From: Panorpa germanica
Taxonomy: Eukaryota > Arthropoda > Insecta > Mecoptera > Panorpidae
Assembly: GCA_963678705.1 (NCBI GenBank)
Contig: OY783219.1
Coordinates: 11,036,001 to 11,100,000, forward strand
DNA: 64,000 nt
Direction of reading: 5' to 3'
Below are positions 1 through 13,555 of the stretch, in pieces. Position 1 is the stretch's first letter, and the number at the start of each line of letters is the position of its first letter. Made by a program: the position numbers and the translations under genes. The notes beneath the pieces are model-generated. The model did no database searches and was not told where the DNA came from. It worked only from the letters and a program-made list of their open reading frames with translations.

Positions 1-2699
1 TATGTTCCAGTTCACAAATGAACTTGATTTACTCGTATGTATGTATAGCTTGCAGGGATATATAACCTTTGTACGCGGGCTCTTTATGAGTATGGTTGAG
101 TAATAAATTATTTTTGGCAAACTTTAATAAAAAGATTATCTCCTTTAGTAATATATTTGTAACCACTCACGCCACATCTGACATCAATGTTATGAATAGG
201 AGTCCGAGAAATAAAACATTTGATCGCAACCTTACTACCTTTTTGAGCTATCCTATTCGATGTTTTATTTCCTGTTATAGTTCAAGACATGAACAGTTGT
301 AAAGCTTGCTTGAACAAACACGTATTTGCATAGAATTCTTAACTCAATTCACTGTACCGCTATTATTCGCTATTTAAAATTGCCTAGTGAACGAGTAATT
401 TATTTCAAAACAAATAATCAGACTCTATTAATTTGGGAGCGTATCTATTTTATTGCATACTACTTCCAGAATAGTGTCATGGAGCATCCAAAACTTATTT
501 AATGAATTAATTACATCTGTCAAATTGTGGCAGGTACAATTTTACATTTAACTTTGGTCAAACTCTCTGTTTCGTTGTAGATTTGTAGTTCAAAAAGAAT
601 ACCTTCTCTGAATTTGGTTGACTTAATTTTATTAAGTGAAACAGCTCTGGATTTAATTTTAACACATTTATTACACACACAATTAAGTAATAGAGTATAT
701 ATCGTTTAAAATACGGTTTTTCTTAATTTAATTTAATTTGCCTTTATTTTTTTGTTTTTGTCTGTTGATGGTTTGCGAGCTGTATTAAGAGTGATTTGAA
801 CCGGCAACAGAACGTTAAAACCTTGTGATTACCAAACATCAAACAACAAATCGAACTAAATATTTAATAACAACAGATAAAGGAATGAACTAATAATCAA
901 AGTTAATAATATTTCAGTTAAACAAAGTTTAACATTTCAGTTAATTAAAGTGGGATTTTGTTTTACAACTATCAATTTTGAAATTTTTATACCAGCCGCT
1001 TCAATTATTCATTTTACTGTAATTAAAATCGTATCAAACTTATTTTATCTTTACGCTTTAGTTAGTTTAGAGGTAAGCTAACTAATAAGCTAATAAGGAA
1101 CAAACAATAAATGAGAGAAAATTCTGCTTGATAGTAAATGATTTGAGTAAGAGAAATTTCCAAAATATGTAATTAAAACAAATTTTTCCTCACATACCCT
1201 CTCAAATGGAACTTTATTTTATCTTTCTATGTATGGATGGTTCTAATGCGACTATTTCCCGCTAAACACTGTGAACTGCCATATCAGTAGAACCCTGTCG
1301 GTAATACTTTGAAAATAAAATCACTCTTTCTATGATTGAAATTATTTGGTCCTCAAGTATGTAGTGGTTTGTATGGAAGGTTTTAAACCCCTGATATAGT
1401 ATGTTATCTACAAGTCAAGGCAAGTCGTTGATTATATATCAATTAATCATTAAGAAAGAATGAAACTTTCTGCGGTGAAAAAAATGAGAGTGGTTTTAAT
1501 TACATAGAAAACATGTATGGTAATATTAATAACAAAAACAAGAAATCTTATCTAGTATATGTTACCCGTGAATGTGTGGCATCCAATTATGATAGATTGA
1601 TTTTAAATAGCTACTGCAAACTGCAATACATAATTTAGTATATTTGGACACCGAGTATATTACAGAACTTTACAGGAATGGTCTTACAACATGTGTAAAA
1701 CAACTTATGCTCGTATATAACAACAACCTAAATAGATATTGCTAGACTTATACAAAAAACATACCAATGATCCTAAAATATTTGGTAACATGTTAAGCTT
1801 ACTATACAACCATTTAGAACACAATAGAATAAAGACACAAATCACTAGAATAATTCAAGCAATAAAATAGATATTATTATAATATATTAATTGTTCGCCT
1901 TTCGGCTTTACAATCTACATTCTTAATACATTTCATAGAACTTCAACTTGAAATTAAACTTAAACTATTCTAGACCTTTTTATTTCCAAAAGTACTTTCT
2001 GCTTCTTCTTCTCTTGACTTTCTTCCTTCATTTTCCCTAGTCTTCCTTCATTCACACCGTTTCCTGCTTCTCCTTCCTTATTGCCTGTATCTTCATCTAT
2101 CACCTCTTGCCTTCCTTGTCTCCTCTCGACAAACCCTCTATTATCTATTCACTATCCTTCCTGCCTTCTCTCTTCGTTTTCACTTCTCCACTTATGTCTA
2201 TTACAGGCATAGACGCTCTATCTTTACTATTTCCTCTTGACTCTCTTACTTTACTCTTTCTTCTTGACTCTCTACCTTTACTATGTTATTATTATCTCTA
2301 AATAAAATAGATATAAAAATCAATTCTAAAAATCAAATTAAGAAAAAGAAAACACCCTTTATAAAAATGAATTGACAATTATCGTCACATTTCGACCAGA
2401 CCTGGATTTATCTTTAGGCTAAAACTAAACTCGAAAAAGGAACTGTTTAATTAGATACAATTGATATTCGCTGGAGATTTAAGAAAAAGTTATATAAAAG
2501 AGTTTGTTAGCAATTCCGAAAATATTATACATTTTTGGTACGTACTAATATCTACTCGGCACTTTTCCCTATGTAACCTTTTAGCCCAATTATTTGTACT
2601 ATCACCCCGTAAAAGATTAAACAAAAGATCGTAAACACACATTATATAATCTAAGGAACAGCTTTTTATAGAATTAGACACTTTCACGTTAAAAATTAC
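1..2699. other. No gene seen
   Basis: AT-rich non-coding sequence. The reading frames at 96-302 and 2107-2301 look like chance. 1980-2300 is strongly pyrimidine-rich, perhaps decayed LINE sequence on the minus strand. Confidence 0.5.
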
Positions 2700-2960
2700 T
2701 TATTAAAAGTAGAAAAATAGGGAGGTAAGGATAAGAAAACATTGGCGAGGTTTAGACTAGGGAATGAAGAAGGGGAAGTAGTTACTAAGGTGCAGAGGAA
2801 GAGAAACTAAGTAGAATGTGTGACAAAGAAGCAAAAACAATAGAGCACATTAAGAGTGAGAGAAGGTGGAAAGTGAAGTAGACCTGATAGAGATCTTTTC
2901 GGGAAATAAAGAGTGTATAAAATGGAAGAATGAAGTTAAGAGTAAGCGAAGGAAAGTAAA
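2700..2960 (+). mobile_element. LINE remnant related to 53250-53929
   Basis: Broken frames recall ARFRLGNEEGE, MCDKEAKTIEHIK and similar pieces of the 53.5-kb LINE. The sequence is purine-rich with frameshifts. A purine-rich relative on the opposite strand may continue at 1980-2300, which is too decayed to confirm. Confidence 0.5.
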
Positions 2961-3930
2961 AGACTAAGCAGATGAAGCTTGATATATAGTTTTAGAAATT
3001 GTAAAATGGAATGTAATAAAGTCTATTACTATCTGAACATTATTACATCGCATCAACCTAATTTAATTTCTAACTCTTACAAACCCACAATTACGCATAT
3101 TTTAATTGCAATTAAATTATTCGTACAGTCGGCAATGTTTGTTATTCATAATAAGACAAATTAATAAGCAATCCTTTGATTCAACAACTTTCTAAAACAA
3201 TTTATTTATAAAAACATTTCGATTTCAATCTGACCTTGTTTAACCTCGAGATATCGAGATTACACCTGTTTGATCTGCAGCGCAACGCAACGCAGTTTGA
3301 CCGCTACATTTGCATATTCATGTTCTGTAGAAAATTTAAGTTTCTATGTGACACTGACAATCGTATAATATATACTGAATTATATATTTTTTAGAAACTA
3401 ATATTAAAAAACTGAATTTTATAAATAATTAAGAAATTTCATTGATTGACGATTATAATATTAAGTATGTTTACGAAAACGTTAAAATCACTACTAAAAT
3501 AAATATTCTTACTAAAACATAAAAATAAATTTAAATGAATACAATCTTATTAATATAGGCACAAAAAATTACGGATTCGAAAATAGCCTATCTATAAAAG
3601 TTCACTGTTTTATTACATATAGAAAGTTCAGCATGACTCTTGTCAATGAAATTATTCAACTATTTGAAATAAAATAATTTAACTCTACTAGAAAAGTGTT
3701 AACATGTTAAAATACAAACACATTAAAGTTAATTGTTCACTAATCAGCTTCTCACTTAATTATAAATTATGATAAGTTTAAAATTTACATTTTATTACGG
3801 TGCTAATGTAATTAGTATTTTATTACACGCATTACATGTTTCATTGTGTAATATACTCGTAGATTTAATTTAACAAGTAATAAGAAATATTGTTTTTAAT
3901 AAACAAATAGATGAACATTTACTTTCGACA

Positions 3931-4350
3931 ATGGGCTTGTGAACCATGACTTAATTTTTATAAAACTAATGTTTAATAATTTTTTTAATAAGCTACAATA
4001 TTACAGAAGATATTAACAATTAAAATAGTTGTTTTTGATCCGTTGATCATTAAAGGGGGAATAAAAAGTTATAAGAAAATAAATCTGCTTGTGATGTCAC
4101 ATCCGATGATTTGCAATATCTTTTATACAATAGAGATGTATACAGACGTGTGTGTGAAACGTTATTTACTACTAAGAGGAAAAAAAATTCAATTACTTAT
4201 TTCTTCTTTGACGTCATACGCAGAACTAAAACAAGCGGTGAAAATAAGCAAAAATAATTAGATATTTGAAATCCTGATAACTAACTTTATCAATATATAG
4301 AACGATTTTCTTGAATTGATTATTATATTTAATAATGTCCTTTTTAGGGA
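3931..4350. mobile_element. Variant MITE family M copy
   Basis: It starts ATGGGCTTGTG and shares with 33600-33850 the strings 'ttttgatcc', 'atcattaa' and 'tgacgtcatacgca'. The right end is not well defined. Confidence 0.5.
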
Positions 4351-4380
4351 GGCAAAACTTCTAAATGGTACTTTCAATTC

Positions 4381-4581
4381 CAGAGATGTGTACAAAATTT
4401 AAAATACAAAATAGACCAGGCTCCCAGAGGAGTTTCGGCAATGTCGGAAGCGGTCGGAGCGCTAAAGCCACTCCTTGACCAAGGCAACATGTCTTTTTAT
4501 ACAGCCTGCGGTCTCAATTACCTAGGAGCCGGGTCTATATCGTATTTAAATACTTTTGAAAACTATTTGTGCACATCTGTG
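4381..4581. mobile_element. Short hAT-like MITE (CAGAGATGTG ends)
   Basis: It begins CAGAGATGTGTACAAAATTT and ends with ATTTGTGCACATCTGTG, imperfect inverted ends of the hAT style. The flanking 8-mers (TTCAATTC, CTCAGTAC) agree at five of eight positions, a possible decayed duplication. The centre is GC-richer and unrelated to the flanks. Confidence 0.55.
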
Positions 4582-5344
4582 CTCAGTACATGCTTAAGAT
4601 TTTAGTGAATTAAACATTTTATTATTTGTATTCCTGTACGTATATAAGAAATATCGCATAACAACTCGTTATTTTTAAATCAGTTTACTTTTCTTAGTTT
4701 TTGTTTATATCACGTTATTAAAATACAATTAATAAAAGTAACATTTCCTTTCCCATATACATATTCTCATTCATATATTTCATCTCACATTTCTTCTAAT
4801 CCGTTTGATTCATGTGGGAAGTATGTTTAAACATCCTCCGTTAAATATTTAATACTTTCAAGATTTTTTGTTGTTTTTTTCTTTTTTAATTATTAATGAA
4901 GCAGAAAATTAAAATTATTATGCAAATTTTGCTCTACTTAACGCCTCGTTCATGGAAACAATAACGAGAGCTAATTAACAACGCATCGCACAATTCTTAA
5001 AGAATGAAAAGTTTTCGGTTTTGTTTAACATTGTGCGAAGTTATTGTAAATCCATAAATAATAAGAGTAACAGAAGTAGTTATTTGCATTAAATAAGATG
5101 GTATGATTAACACCGGTGTAAAGAAAGGATGCAGCAACCTCGTTACTAGATAATTGCTACTTATCTATTGTACTTGTTTTTGTTTTCTTTTTAAAAGCTT
5201 TGTGATAGTGAAGTGAGTTTTTAATATCAGTTATCTTTCACAATTTCTTTCTTTTCCAATGTATTTTTATAATTAATGAAGTCAATACTTCTATTTCATC
5301 TTTTGTTGGTGCTAATTTCATTACCATACCTAGTTATCTATATT

Positions 5345-5690
5345 ATTATTATTTTTTGTTTTATTTATTTGCCTTGACTTTTATTCGTCATAACCACCAT
5401 ATTTTATACATATTTCAATTTTATAAATCTATTTTACAAATTTCTAAACATTTAAATAATTCACTAATTAATTTTGAATCACCTAACAAAAATTTAGTAT
5501 TAACAGGAAAAGTTTTAACCACATCTAATATTTCACTATTGAATTTCGATCTTTCTAAACTATAATTTATGCATTCAAATATAATATGATCCAAAGTTCT
5601 TTCTTCACCACATTAACATCCATCGTCGGATTTAATATAAATTTTGTACAGGTGAGCTGGAGTTTTTCCTATATTAATAATTGTACAGTT
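5345..5690 (-). mobile_element. LINE 3' end (family L2), inverted copy
   Basis: The complement encodes CGEERTLDHIIFECINYSLE and NTKFLLGDSKLISELFKCLE, ending as in the 48.2-kb copy, with the T-rich tail at 5345-5356. At least one in-frame stop interrupts it. Confidence 0.68.
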
Positions 5691-5802
5691 AAAAATTCAC
5701 AGTAAACAATACTATGAGAACGAAGTTGTACTGTGTTTGTATCAATAAATAGGGTTTGGAATGCTACAGTATACACCTCCTTTGTTTGGAAACGACCTTG
5801 GC

Positions 5803-6421
5803 AAAAAATGTGCACAAATGCTTTTCAAAAGCATTTAAATACAAAATGCAAATACCTCGTCATATTCCTATATTAAATACAAAATGAAAATTACTTTTCA
5901 TCTTAGTATTTAAATACAAAATACGAAATACGTATTTTAAAAACACTTTTGAGAAAATAGAATACTCTTTATGTTCCTAATATAAATGTTATATTTTTTA
6001 ATACGAGATGAGAATTCTCTTTGATAAAGACTGACTTCGTTTTGAAACATTTTTGTTTCTTGTCTTATGGGGAGTGAGTGGGGGTTAATAGGAATGATAA
6101 TAAAATAATTGGCACATCTATTTTTTTAATTAGAATTATTAAAACAATTGTGCAGATACTTTTAGATCATAGATGGTGCTAATGTTGGTGAGGTTTTAAG
6201 TTTATATTCAGAAAATAATATTTACTGATTAACACTATGAAGTAATAAAAATGAAAAAAGTATTTTGTATTTTCCAAATATTAAATAGGTTTGTAAAAGT
6301 TTTAAAATAAAATATAAAATTATATACTCTTAAAAGATATTTAAATACAAAATAGAAAATAGTTATTTAATATTTCGTATTTGTATTTTGAGTATATGTA
6401 TTTGAAAAACGCACATCTCTG
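5803..6421. mobile_element. hAT-like element rich in 'tatttaaatacaaaatac'
   Basis: The right end reads AAAACGCACATCTCTG, the complement of the 4381 element's start. The interior repeats 'atttaaatacaaaata' in both orientations, as in many hAT MITEs. The left end near ATGTGCAC is decayed. Confidence 0.55.
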
Positions 6422-6829
6422 GTTATAGTGGTTATACTGGTACTACTTTTGTAATTTTTAAAACAACGAAAATATCTGAATTTAGTGCGTTGATGTAAAA
6501 GTGTGTGGTGATGGTAAAAAATACTAAGACTGGTCAAGCCATTGCTTTGCTTTAACGATATTTTCCCTCAGTTTCATTCTTACAACAATTAACTTTAATA
6601 AAACATTTACATACCTTCATCTTAACCATTATTCAGAACTCCAAAAAATGTCCATTATTTGAAAAACCAAACACTAATAATTATTATAAATTTTATGTAA
6701 AAAATCTATAAATGAACGTATCACTTTTATTAAAATTAAATATTTAAATCAGACGAAGAAAACGGCCGTGACTTTGTCAATAAGTAAGACGGATTCGTTC
6801 AGGTTCTCTTTCTCTTCAGATAACACTCT

Positions 6830-7090
6830 TATTCTAACAAGGTCTCGTGGTCGCGTTCACGGGTTGTGTGACAGAATTTAACACTCTTGCGCTGATGGTA
6901 GTCTTCAGACAAATGCTCTCATTTTCTCAAAGACGATTGGTTTCATATGGAAGATGTACTCCCACCAGAATACCAACATTCTTATTTTAAATGGATTGTA
7001 CGGGTTACAATCAGCTCTGATGACGATTCGATCTACGACGATTGCCTTCCACAAGTTCTTATCAGTATTGCATCTACCACATTCACTTTT
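6830..7090 (-). other. Open stretch of mixed composition, possible LINE remnant
   Basis: The complement reads GRCNTDKNLWKAIVVDRIVI and continues about 60 codons to a stop. The style recalls the extreme C-terminus of some non-LTR polymerases, but no zinc-knuckle is seen. Confidence 0.25.
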
Positions 7091-7899
7091 TAAAAAAGTA
7101 TTTGAATTGTTGCATTGTTAATTAATAAAATGATTATGAGTACTTAAATTAATTATATTTATGAAAATCATAATAATGAGTCTAGTTAAAATAGTTAAGT
7201 ACATAGCTTCATATTCATAAATATTTATTACGTAAAAATAACTGCATATTTTTATTTTTTAAAATAATTATCCATAAAGATAATTAATTTCTTTGTAGCT
7301 AAAGTAGTGCTTTAAATTTTTTATGGAAGTTGAATTAGTAGTACTTATCAATAGTAGCACGCTCTGAGTGGAACTGTAACCCTTACACTTTATTCCTTAA
7401 AACAAATATTTGTTATTTATTCACCCTCATTCTAAGTTTTTAAATATTTCCAATCATAAGTACATCACAATATAATTAGAATTATCACCGAACTTAAGAA
7501 TGTCTTAAACACTGAAGAAAGCGGATTATAAGAAGTTAAAAAGGAATTATGTCCTCTTCAAGGTTCAATTACTAATTCAACAGACTTTGATATCATTTAA
7601 ACCAGATGTGAGACGAGATATTAATAATTCAAGTGCGCATATTTAACATGCAGGAGGATTACAAATTATAAAAAAGGCATTCTTTCATCCTTTAATGTAC
7701 ACTAACATACGAGTATATCTCGAGACCAACAGATTCTTTAAAACAAATGATACATTGTAGAGGAATAAATTAAGAAAGCTTTGATTATTTATAGATTGGT
7801 TGACCAGTTAGTAAAAACAGTTTAAAGTTGATATATTTTTTTAAATAGTATACGTATTGGAAATAGCTATATAGCCCGGTTAAGATAGACATTTGAAAT

Positions 7900-8230
7900 A
7901 ACAAAAAATGCCGGAGAGCCAAATATTGGTGGAGAGCTGGGGTTTATCATTACAAATAAAGTTTTAAAAATCCCCATTGATTCTATGTGTGCTTCAAAAG
8001 TTATTCGGGGTCAATGGTCAAAATTAGAGGTTTTTTTGGATTTTTCTTGAAAACGGTAAGTTTTATCAAAAAAAAAAACTTCAAACCAAAGTTGTAGATC
8101 TTAAAATTCTCTACAAAAATGGTTGTTATGATTTTTTTCCTAAGAGTTACCATTCCTGAGATATCGCGATTCTCAGATACATGATATGCATACATTTCCA
8201 TGCCTCCTGTGAGGTAGTGTACTCGGCGCG
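7900..8230. repeat. Non-coding repeat-like block
   Basis: It contains phrases such as AAGTTGTAGATCTTAAAATT and 'tgagatatcgcgattctcaga', a style common in dispersed insect repeats. No second copy lies in this window, so this is family-style recognition only. Confidence 0.3.
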
Positions 8231-8559
8231 TTTTTTTTACCGTGGTTTCACCTGTAGGCTTACTCCACTAACTGTCATGACAATTTTAGGATAATTTAAG
8301 ACTATTCAACACTTGTATCGAGTATACTATCAAGTTCAAACATGGCTAGGCAATCAACTGAACCCAGAAGACTGGGGTTGGAAATTGATAGATAATACTC
8401 TGGAAATTATTTAAACTTTACTCCCACCTGCTCCAGAAAAACTATGCGATTTTTTCTACTATGTGCGCAAATGTCATTTGACAGCTAATTGTCAAATTGT
8501 TAATGAAGCTAATAGTGACGAATAATTGATTCAGTTGTTTATTTTTAGTGTAATTGAGA

Positions 8560-8605
8560 AGAAATTTATTAAAATTTGAACAGAACAACGGTTATCGGGT
8601 CAGCT
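8560..8605 (+). mobile_element. Helitron 3'-end remnant
   Basis: AACAACGGTTATCGGGTCAG followed by CTAG resembles the 3' terminus of the 37531-37864 Helitron family. No 5' end is recognisable, so only a remnant is claimed. Confidence 0.4.
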
Positions 8606-9571
8606 AGCATTAAAATAAATTACAAAGAAATATTAGTAACTTAAATTTTTTTATTTAATTATAATATTACTTTTAATGTTAAATTAGTATTTTCCTTAAA
8701 AATCAAAGTTACGTAATAATATACGTAATCAAATCAAAAACTTTTGCATTGATTTTAACCGTTGATTTTAAACCAAAATATCACTTTATATTTTATAAAA
8801 CATCAACGAAAAAGCTTTTGTGAAAATTTCCAGAATATGGCTATAAATCTTAATTAATTTGATTAAGTAATACAACTAGAGCAATAGATGTAACTAGTCA
8901 AAGATCTAGTTTCCTCTTATTTATTTAACTTAATAAATTAACACACGTAATATTATGACGTACGAATAAATCAATCCTAATCATCAGATTATGACATCTT
9001 TTAAAATTGTATAACAAGTACAAAAAGTTTAGAAATTTGAAGCTAATACAAATAAAGGCTTATTAAGTAATTATTAATAATGTAAAATATCGTAAGATTC
9101 ACTCTCTATATTCAATGTATATAAATATTTATTATATACAATATACTAATAGTATATTAGTATTTGTAACAGTTTGTGTCTTGTACATGAATATGTATGT
9201 ACTTGTGCATGTAGCTGAACGTGTTCCCATACAGGTGGGCATCGAACTCGAACGAAATTAATAACTGCATTTAACTTGAGATAAGGTTTACCGTTTACCT
9301 GTTGTGTGGTATATCCAGGTTTCAAACCAGTTGATATGTAACACCCACCATGCAAATGCAATTTGATATTCCGTTAAGGCTGTCTCCGTGTTACCATCTA
9401 CTATAGTCACAAGAGAAATTAGGTTGATGTCTGTTTTTAGATTCAAACAAAAAACTATTGAAAACTTAAGAGAATCGTTTCATTGATGACCAACGCAAGA
9501 TCACCATTATTTAGAGAAGTGTAAGGCGGATAAAAACTCGTTCATGTTCGCCTGATGTTATTTTATTTTAG

Positions 9572-9892
9572 TTAAATTTGGTTTATTAAGTTTATATCAG
9601 TTAGGAATTCGAGCACATTTTGAATTTCTTCTGGATTGTCTGAAAACATGTCCTTTGGTTCACCACTGATGTTGTGTTTTATTCGTTGAGTTTGATATTG
9701 TGGGCAGGTTACTAGGAGATGATGGACTATCATTTGCGTCTGACAGTTGCTGCACTGTGGAGCTGTTGCTTTACTCATTAAGTGTTGATGCGTCTTCCTC
9801 GTATGTCCTGTTCGTAGTGTGAAGATGATTTTTTTAAATTGTCTTTTGTTTTGATAAGAAGTTTCCCACTTTTTTGTATATTCCTTAATCAT
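9572..9892 (-). mobile_element. LINE 3' end, RNase H-type C-terminus (copy 1)
   Basis: A 106-codon stretch contains KKIIFTLRTGHTRKTHQHL then CSNCQTQMIVHHLLVTCPQY, ending at a stop. The pattern Leu-Arg-x-GHT followed by C-x2-C-x7-HH-x4-C is the usual C-terminal tail of RNase H-bearing non-LTR retrotransposons. Related copies lie at 11620-11978 and 41650-42083. Confidence 0.75.
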
Positions 9893-10289
9893 TCTAAATT
9901 TGTTGCTACTTATTTGTGTCCAGTACTGGTTTTGAATTTGTTTCTTACCCTTTTTATGCCATTCTGTTAAGTGTAGGTGTAATATATCAGAGACTGGATT
10001 TTCTTCTCAATCTTATCTTATTTTTGTATCTTATTGTATTTATTAATTTAACATATGTACCGTTGGGCATTGCATTCTTTCGTCGTAAATTCCCTTACTA
10101 CATTACATTTGATTACATAAACCATTTTATTCTTAAAACTGGATATTAAGATTCATCTTTCATTTATTTAACTTAGCATAATTCTAACCTCATTCATCCC
10201 TTTTATTCCTCTTTTTTTCCTTGTAAGATAGGGTATACTGTAAGGGTAATATCAGGTATACTTCACTTTCCAACTTCTCCCGATACCTA

Positions 10290-10690
10290 CTTTAACTGGC
10301 CTATTTTGTAACTGCTTACTTGACGATTTCTAAAATGCCTATATTTTCTAAACTAATCTATGTAAGTTTACACAAAACTATCAGAAGACCTTAAATAAAG
10401 AGCAAAATGGATCCCATACTTTGAAACTGGCCTACTTTGTTAATTATAGGGTTTTGAAAAATCGTCAGAAGTTAACAGACGTCAGATAAGCAGTTACAAA
10501 ATAGGCCCCTTTATGTGCTCTAATTTTTCTACCGTTTGGCGATTCTTCCAAACCTATATTTTATAAATTAGGCTACTTATACCTGCTCCAATATATGGGA
10601 TGTATTTTGCTCTTTAATTAAGGTCGGCTTAAGATAGTTTTGGGTAAACTTCCATAGCCTAATTTAGAAAATACAGGCTTTTATAAAGGA
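10290..10690. mobile_element. Fold-back element with two interleaved inverted repeat pairs
   Basis: Pair 1: CCTATTTTGTAACTGCTTAC (about 10299-10318) against its complement at about 10486-10505. Pair 2: the arm about 10338-10420 (tatattttctaaac ... gagcaaaatggatcccata) against the complement at about 10596-10676 (tatgggatgtattttgctc ... gaaaatacaggc). The arms alternate as A-B-A'-B'. No coding capacity. Confidence 0.65.
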
Positions 10691-11619
10691 AAAATTATAA
10701 AATATGGGTCTAAGTTACATTCCCTACAAGTGCCCTATCAGGACCGTGAGGTATGCCCCACAAAAACCTCATCAGTGCCTTGCAACATCTAGGTTTAATA
10801 CGGGGTTAATACCTCTTCCTATGTTTTTTCTTCACTTAAATTAACTAAACTGTACCGAACAAGCTATGTCACATTTCCTGACACTTCCTCATTCATATTA
10901 AACATCTTAATACCATGAATTAACTTTCTTAGCTTTTACCCAACGTACACACTATTAATGCAATGTACCTATAAATTTAATAGCCAATTAAGACAGTACA
11001 TGTAGCAAAACTTGAAACTCTAATAATGTTTTATGATCTCAAGAACAATAAAAATTATCAGTACTCAGTGTTTATAATAACTATAACCTATGTCATCATC
11101 ATAATTTATATATTTTTAATAAGAAAATGTTTAAATGACTTAGATTTCACTTTTACTCAACAGAAATTAACTTAATTAGATAGTAGACCTGTTGTCTTGT
11201 TGATGTTCACTCTTATAAACTAGATTAAAACGTTTTACTATACATATACATATACATACGTATGAAATGGACAGCTCAAAAAGTTTTTTTTTTTATTTAT
11301 TTATTTGTAAATGGATTCATTTTGTAGCATGTGCTACATATCTTCCGGCTATGTTTTATTTACTGATCGGAATTAAAGTTTTACACTTACTTTCTTTGCG
11401 CTTTTTTATGTAAAATAAACAAAATAAAACAAAACCATACATATATGGATTTTAAGGTATAATTAAATATCTTAGGTTAATTACTTTAATGACTTTTTAA
11501 ACAAGACCAATTAATAGTTTATTATTGCGCTGGATAGAGAAGGTGCGGTTGCTATCTTTATTCACTGTATGACCTTGAGAGATAGAAATACAAGCAATAC
11601 AGTCTCTGATATATTACAC

Positions 11620-11978
11620 TTAGATTTAATAGAATGATATAAAAAATTCAAAACCAATGCTAGACACAAATAAGTAACAAGAAATTGAGATTAATTAAAG
11701 AAAATACAATCAAGTGGGAAACTTCTTATCAAAGCAATAGACAATTTGAAAAAGCCATCTTCACACTACGAACAGGACATACGAGATAGATGCATCAACA
11801 TTTAATCAGTAAAACAAGAGCTCCGCAGTGCAGCAACTGTCAGACGCAAATAACAGTCCATCATCTACTAGTAACCTGCCCACAATGTCAGATGCAAAAA
11901 ACAAAACACAACATCAGTGGTGAACAAGATCCAGAAAAAAGTCCAATAGGAAGGAATAGAAAAAAAAAATTACAGTGA
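11620..11978 (+). mobile_element. LINE 3' end, RNase H-type C-terminus (copy 2)
   Basis: It encodes pieces matching copy 1: ETSYQSNRQFEKAIFTLRTG and, after a stop (GHTR*), QHLISKTRAPQCSNCQTQIT. The start of the copy, gtctctgatatattacactt, is shared with the 41.7-kb copy. Confidence 0.72.
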
Positions 11979-12134
11979 GGGAGGGCAAGCGGGGCTATTG
12001 TCCCAGGGCCTCCACAATAGAGATAAAAGCACGTTTTAAAAGACTTGACGGAAAAAAAATGTTTCTTTTATTCAGAAAATAATTACCAGTTGTCTCAGAG
12101 CCTACACACCTCCAAATCCAGCCCTGTCTACAAA
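11979..12134. mobile_element. Truncated copy of the 38356 hAT MITE family
   Basis: The interior (AGACTTGACGGAAAAAAAATG, then cttttattcagaaaata) matches the complement of 38356-38553. The right end CCAAATCCAGCCCTG matches that element's inverted terminus. The left terminus is missing and abuts the LINE fragment ending near 11977. Confidence 0.65.
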
Positions 12135-12749
12135 GGCTGTAGCGCCAAGATGATTGATTGATAATGAAACATGGACAACAAAGTAAACAATATGATTTTA
12201 ATTTTATGGCACTGATTTTCTTTTACTCACTAGCTTGTTTACTCACTACCATAATAGGGTTTACCAACTTTTTGAAAATTATTGTATTGACAATAACAAA
12301 AACTAAACACCAGAGAAAGAGAAACGAATTAGCATCTTGGATTTAGACTAATCTTCGCAGAAGTATTGTACACTTTTTAAATAAATTAAGGTAACACTAA
12401 TATTTACCTATTGTATCATTTAAAGACAATGACCCCGTGAATCCCCTCTTGAAACATATTTTCAGGAAATCAATGCCACAACATAACAGCGAATGTAATT
12501 TATCGCCATACAAATATAATAACGCATAAATTTCAAAAGTAAAAGTCAATATATTATCAAATTTTCTCTTAAAAGCAAAAGTTATTTTATAAAACCAAAT
12601 AAGATATTGATTGTAATTTCAATAAATTTCCCTTTCATTATTTACCTATATAAATTACATTAATATATAATTTTTAATCTGTTTCTTTAATTAGCATATA
12701 AATTGACTATATTATATTATTTTAATAACAAATAATACTTAAATATTTT

Positions 12750-13075
12750 ATGAAAATAATCTTATTATTCGCTCTACATTCCGAAGGTGTGATAGGTGCA
12801 GCATACAGCATCAGGAGCGGCGGCAAACAGCGATGGCACGCTACAGCAGCGGCAGCTGTAGAACTCAGCAGGTTTTATGTTGTTACAGTTTCGCCGATCA
12901 ATTTATTCATTTATTTCCTTCGGGGCATCTTTTAGCTTTCACATTCACCAGAATCTCGCGCTCCCGGATGATTCAAAAGGGTGGGGCTCTCTGTACGAGT
13001 CGGTGGTCAACGTCTTGAACACTTAACCAGTCCTCAGCCTCACAGTCCACCGGCCACGGCCATGGCGACTATAAA
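12750..13075. other. GC-richer island, candidate exon or promoter
   Basis: Several 60-bp lines here are 50-60% GC with many CpGs, in a region otherwise near 25-30%. It contains a CAGCAGCGGCAGCTG stretch and GGCCACGGCCATGGCGACT, where ATGG lies in good start context but is followed by only 15 codons. No motif or repeat match within the window. It could be a first exon with a splice donor, a promoter or a foreign insert. Confidence 0.35.
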
Positions 13076-13555
13076 TTTAATGCCAGTGTCGTGCATAGAT
13101 TATATAAATTAATTCTTATCTCTCACTAAATGATAATTTATATTTTTAATATATTATGTTTATCTATTGATTGAATTAGTTATCTGTCATCGGCTTGAAT
13201 GATACATAATTAACATTTAAATATATCATTAGAAAGCAATTGATTTATTATTACTGTTATGTAATAATATTGTAATTTCAATTATTATAAATAACAATGA
13301 TGTTAGAAGTAAAAATGGGTAACACCACTCGCTTTAGCTGCAGAAAAAAAGGCCCAACTATGATGATTTATTTTGGGAGTATGAAAAAAGGAGCAGCATT
13401 TCTTTTCAAAAGGTTTCTTTAACACGTGTTGAAGTATCAAATTTTTTATTATCATTTTGATGCAATCATTTTATGGCGATTTAATAAATCCTTAAATACG
13501 TATATAAAATACGTAACGATTTGTAGAAAACCATAGTTCACTAAACTGAAGAACA

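Noticed and set aside
2107-2301. Hydrophobic 64-codon frame as a small membrane protein
   Set aside because: It is an effect of a pyrimidine-rich tract (Leu, Ser, Phe codons) that probably reflects decayed LINE sequence on the other strand.
9916-10149. 77-codon hydrophobic plus frame
   Set aside because: It is AT-rich chance coding next to an antisense LINE fragment, with no start context or homology.
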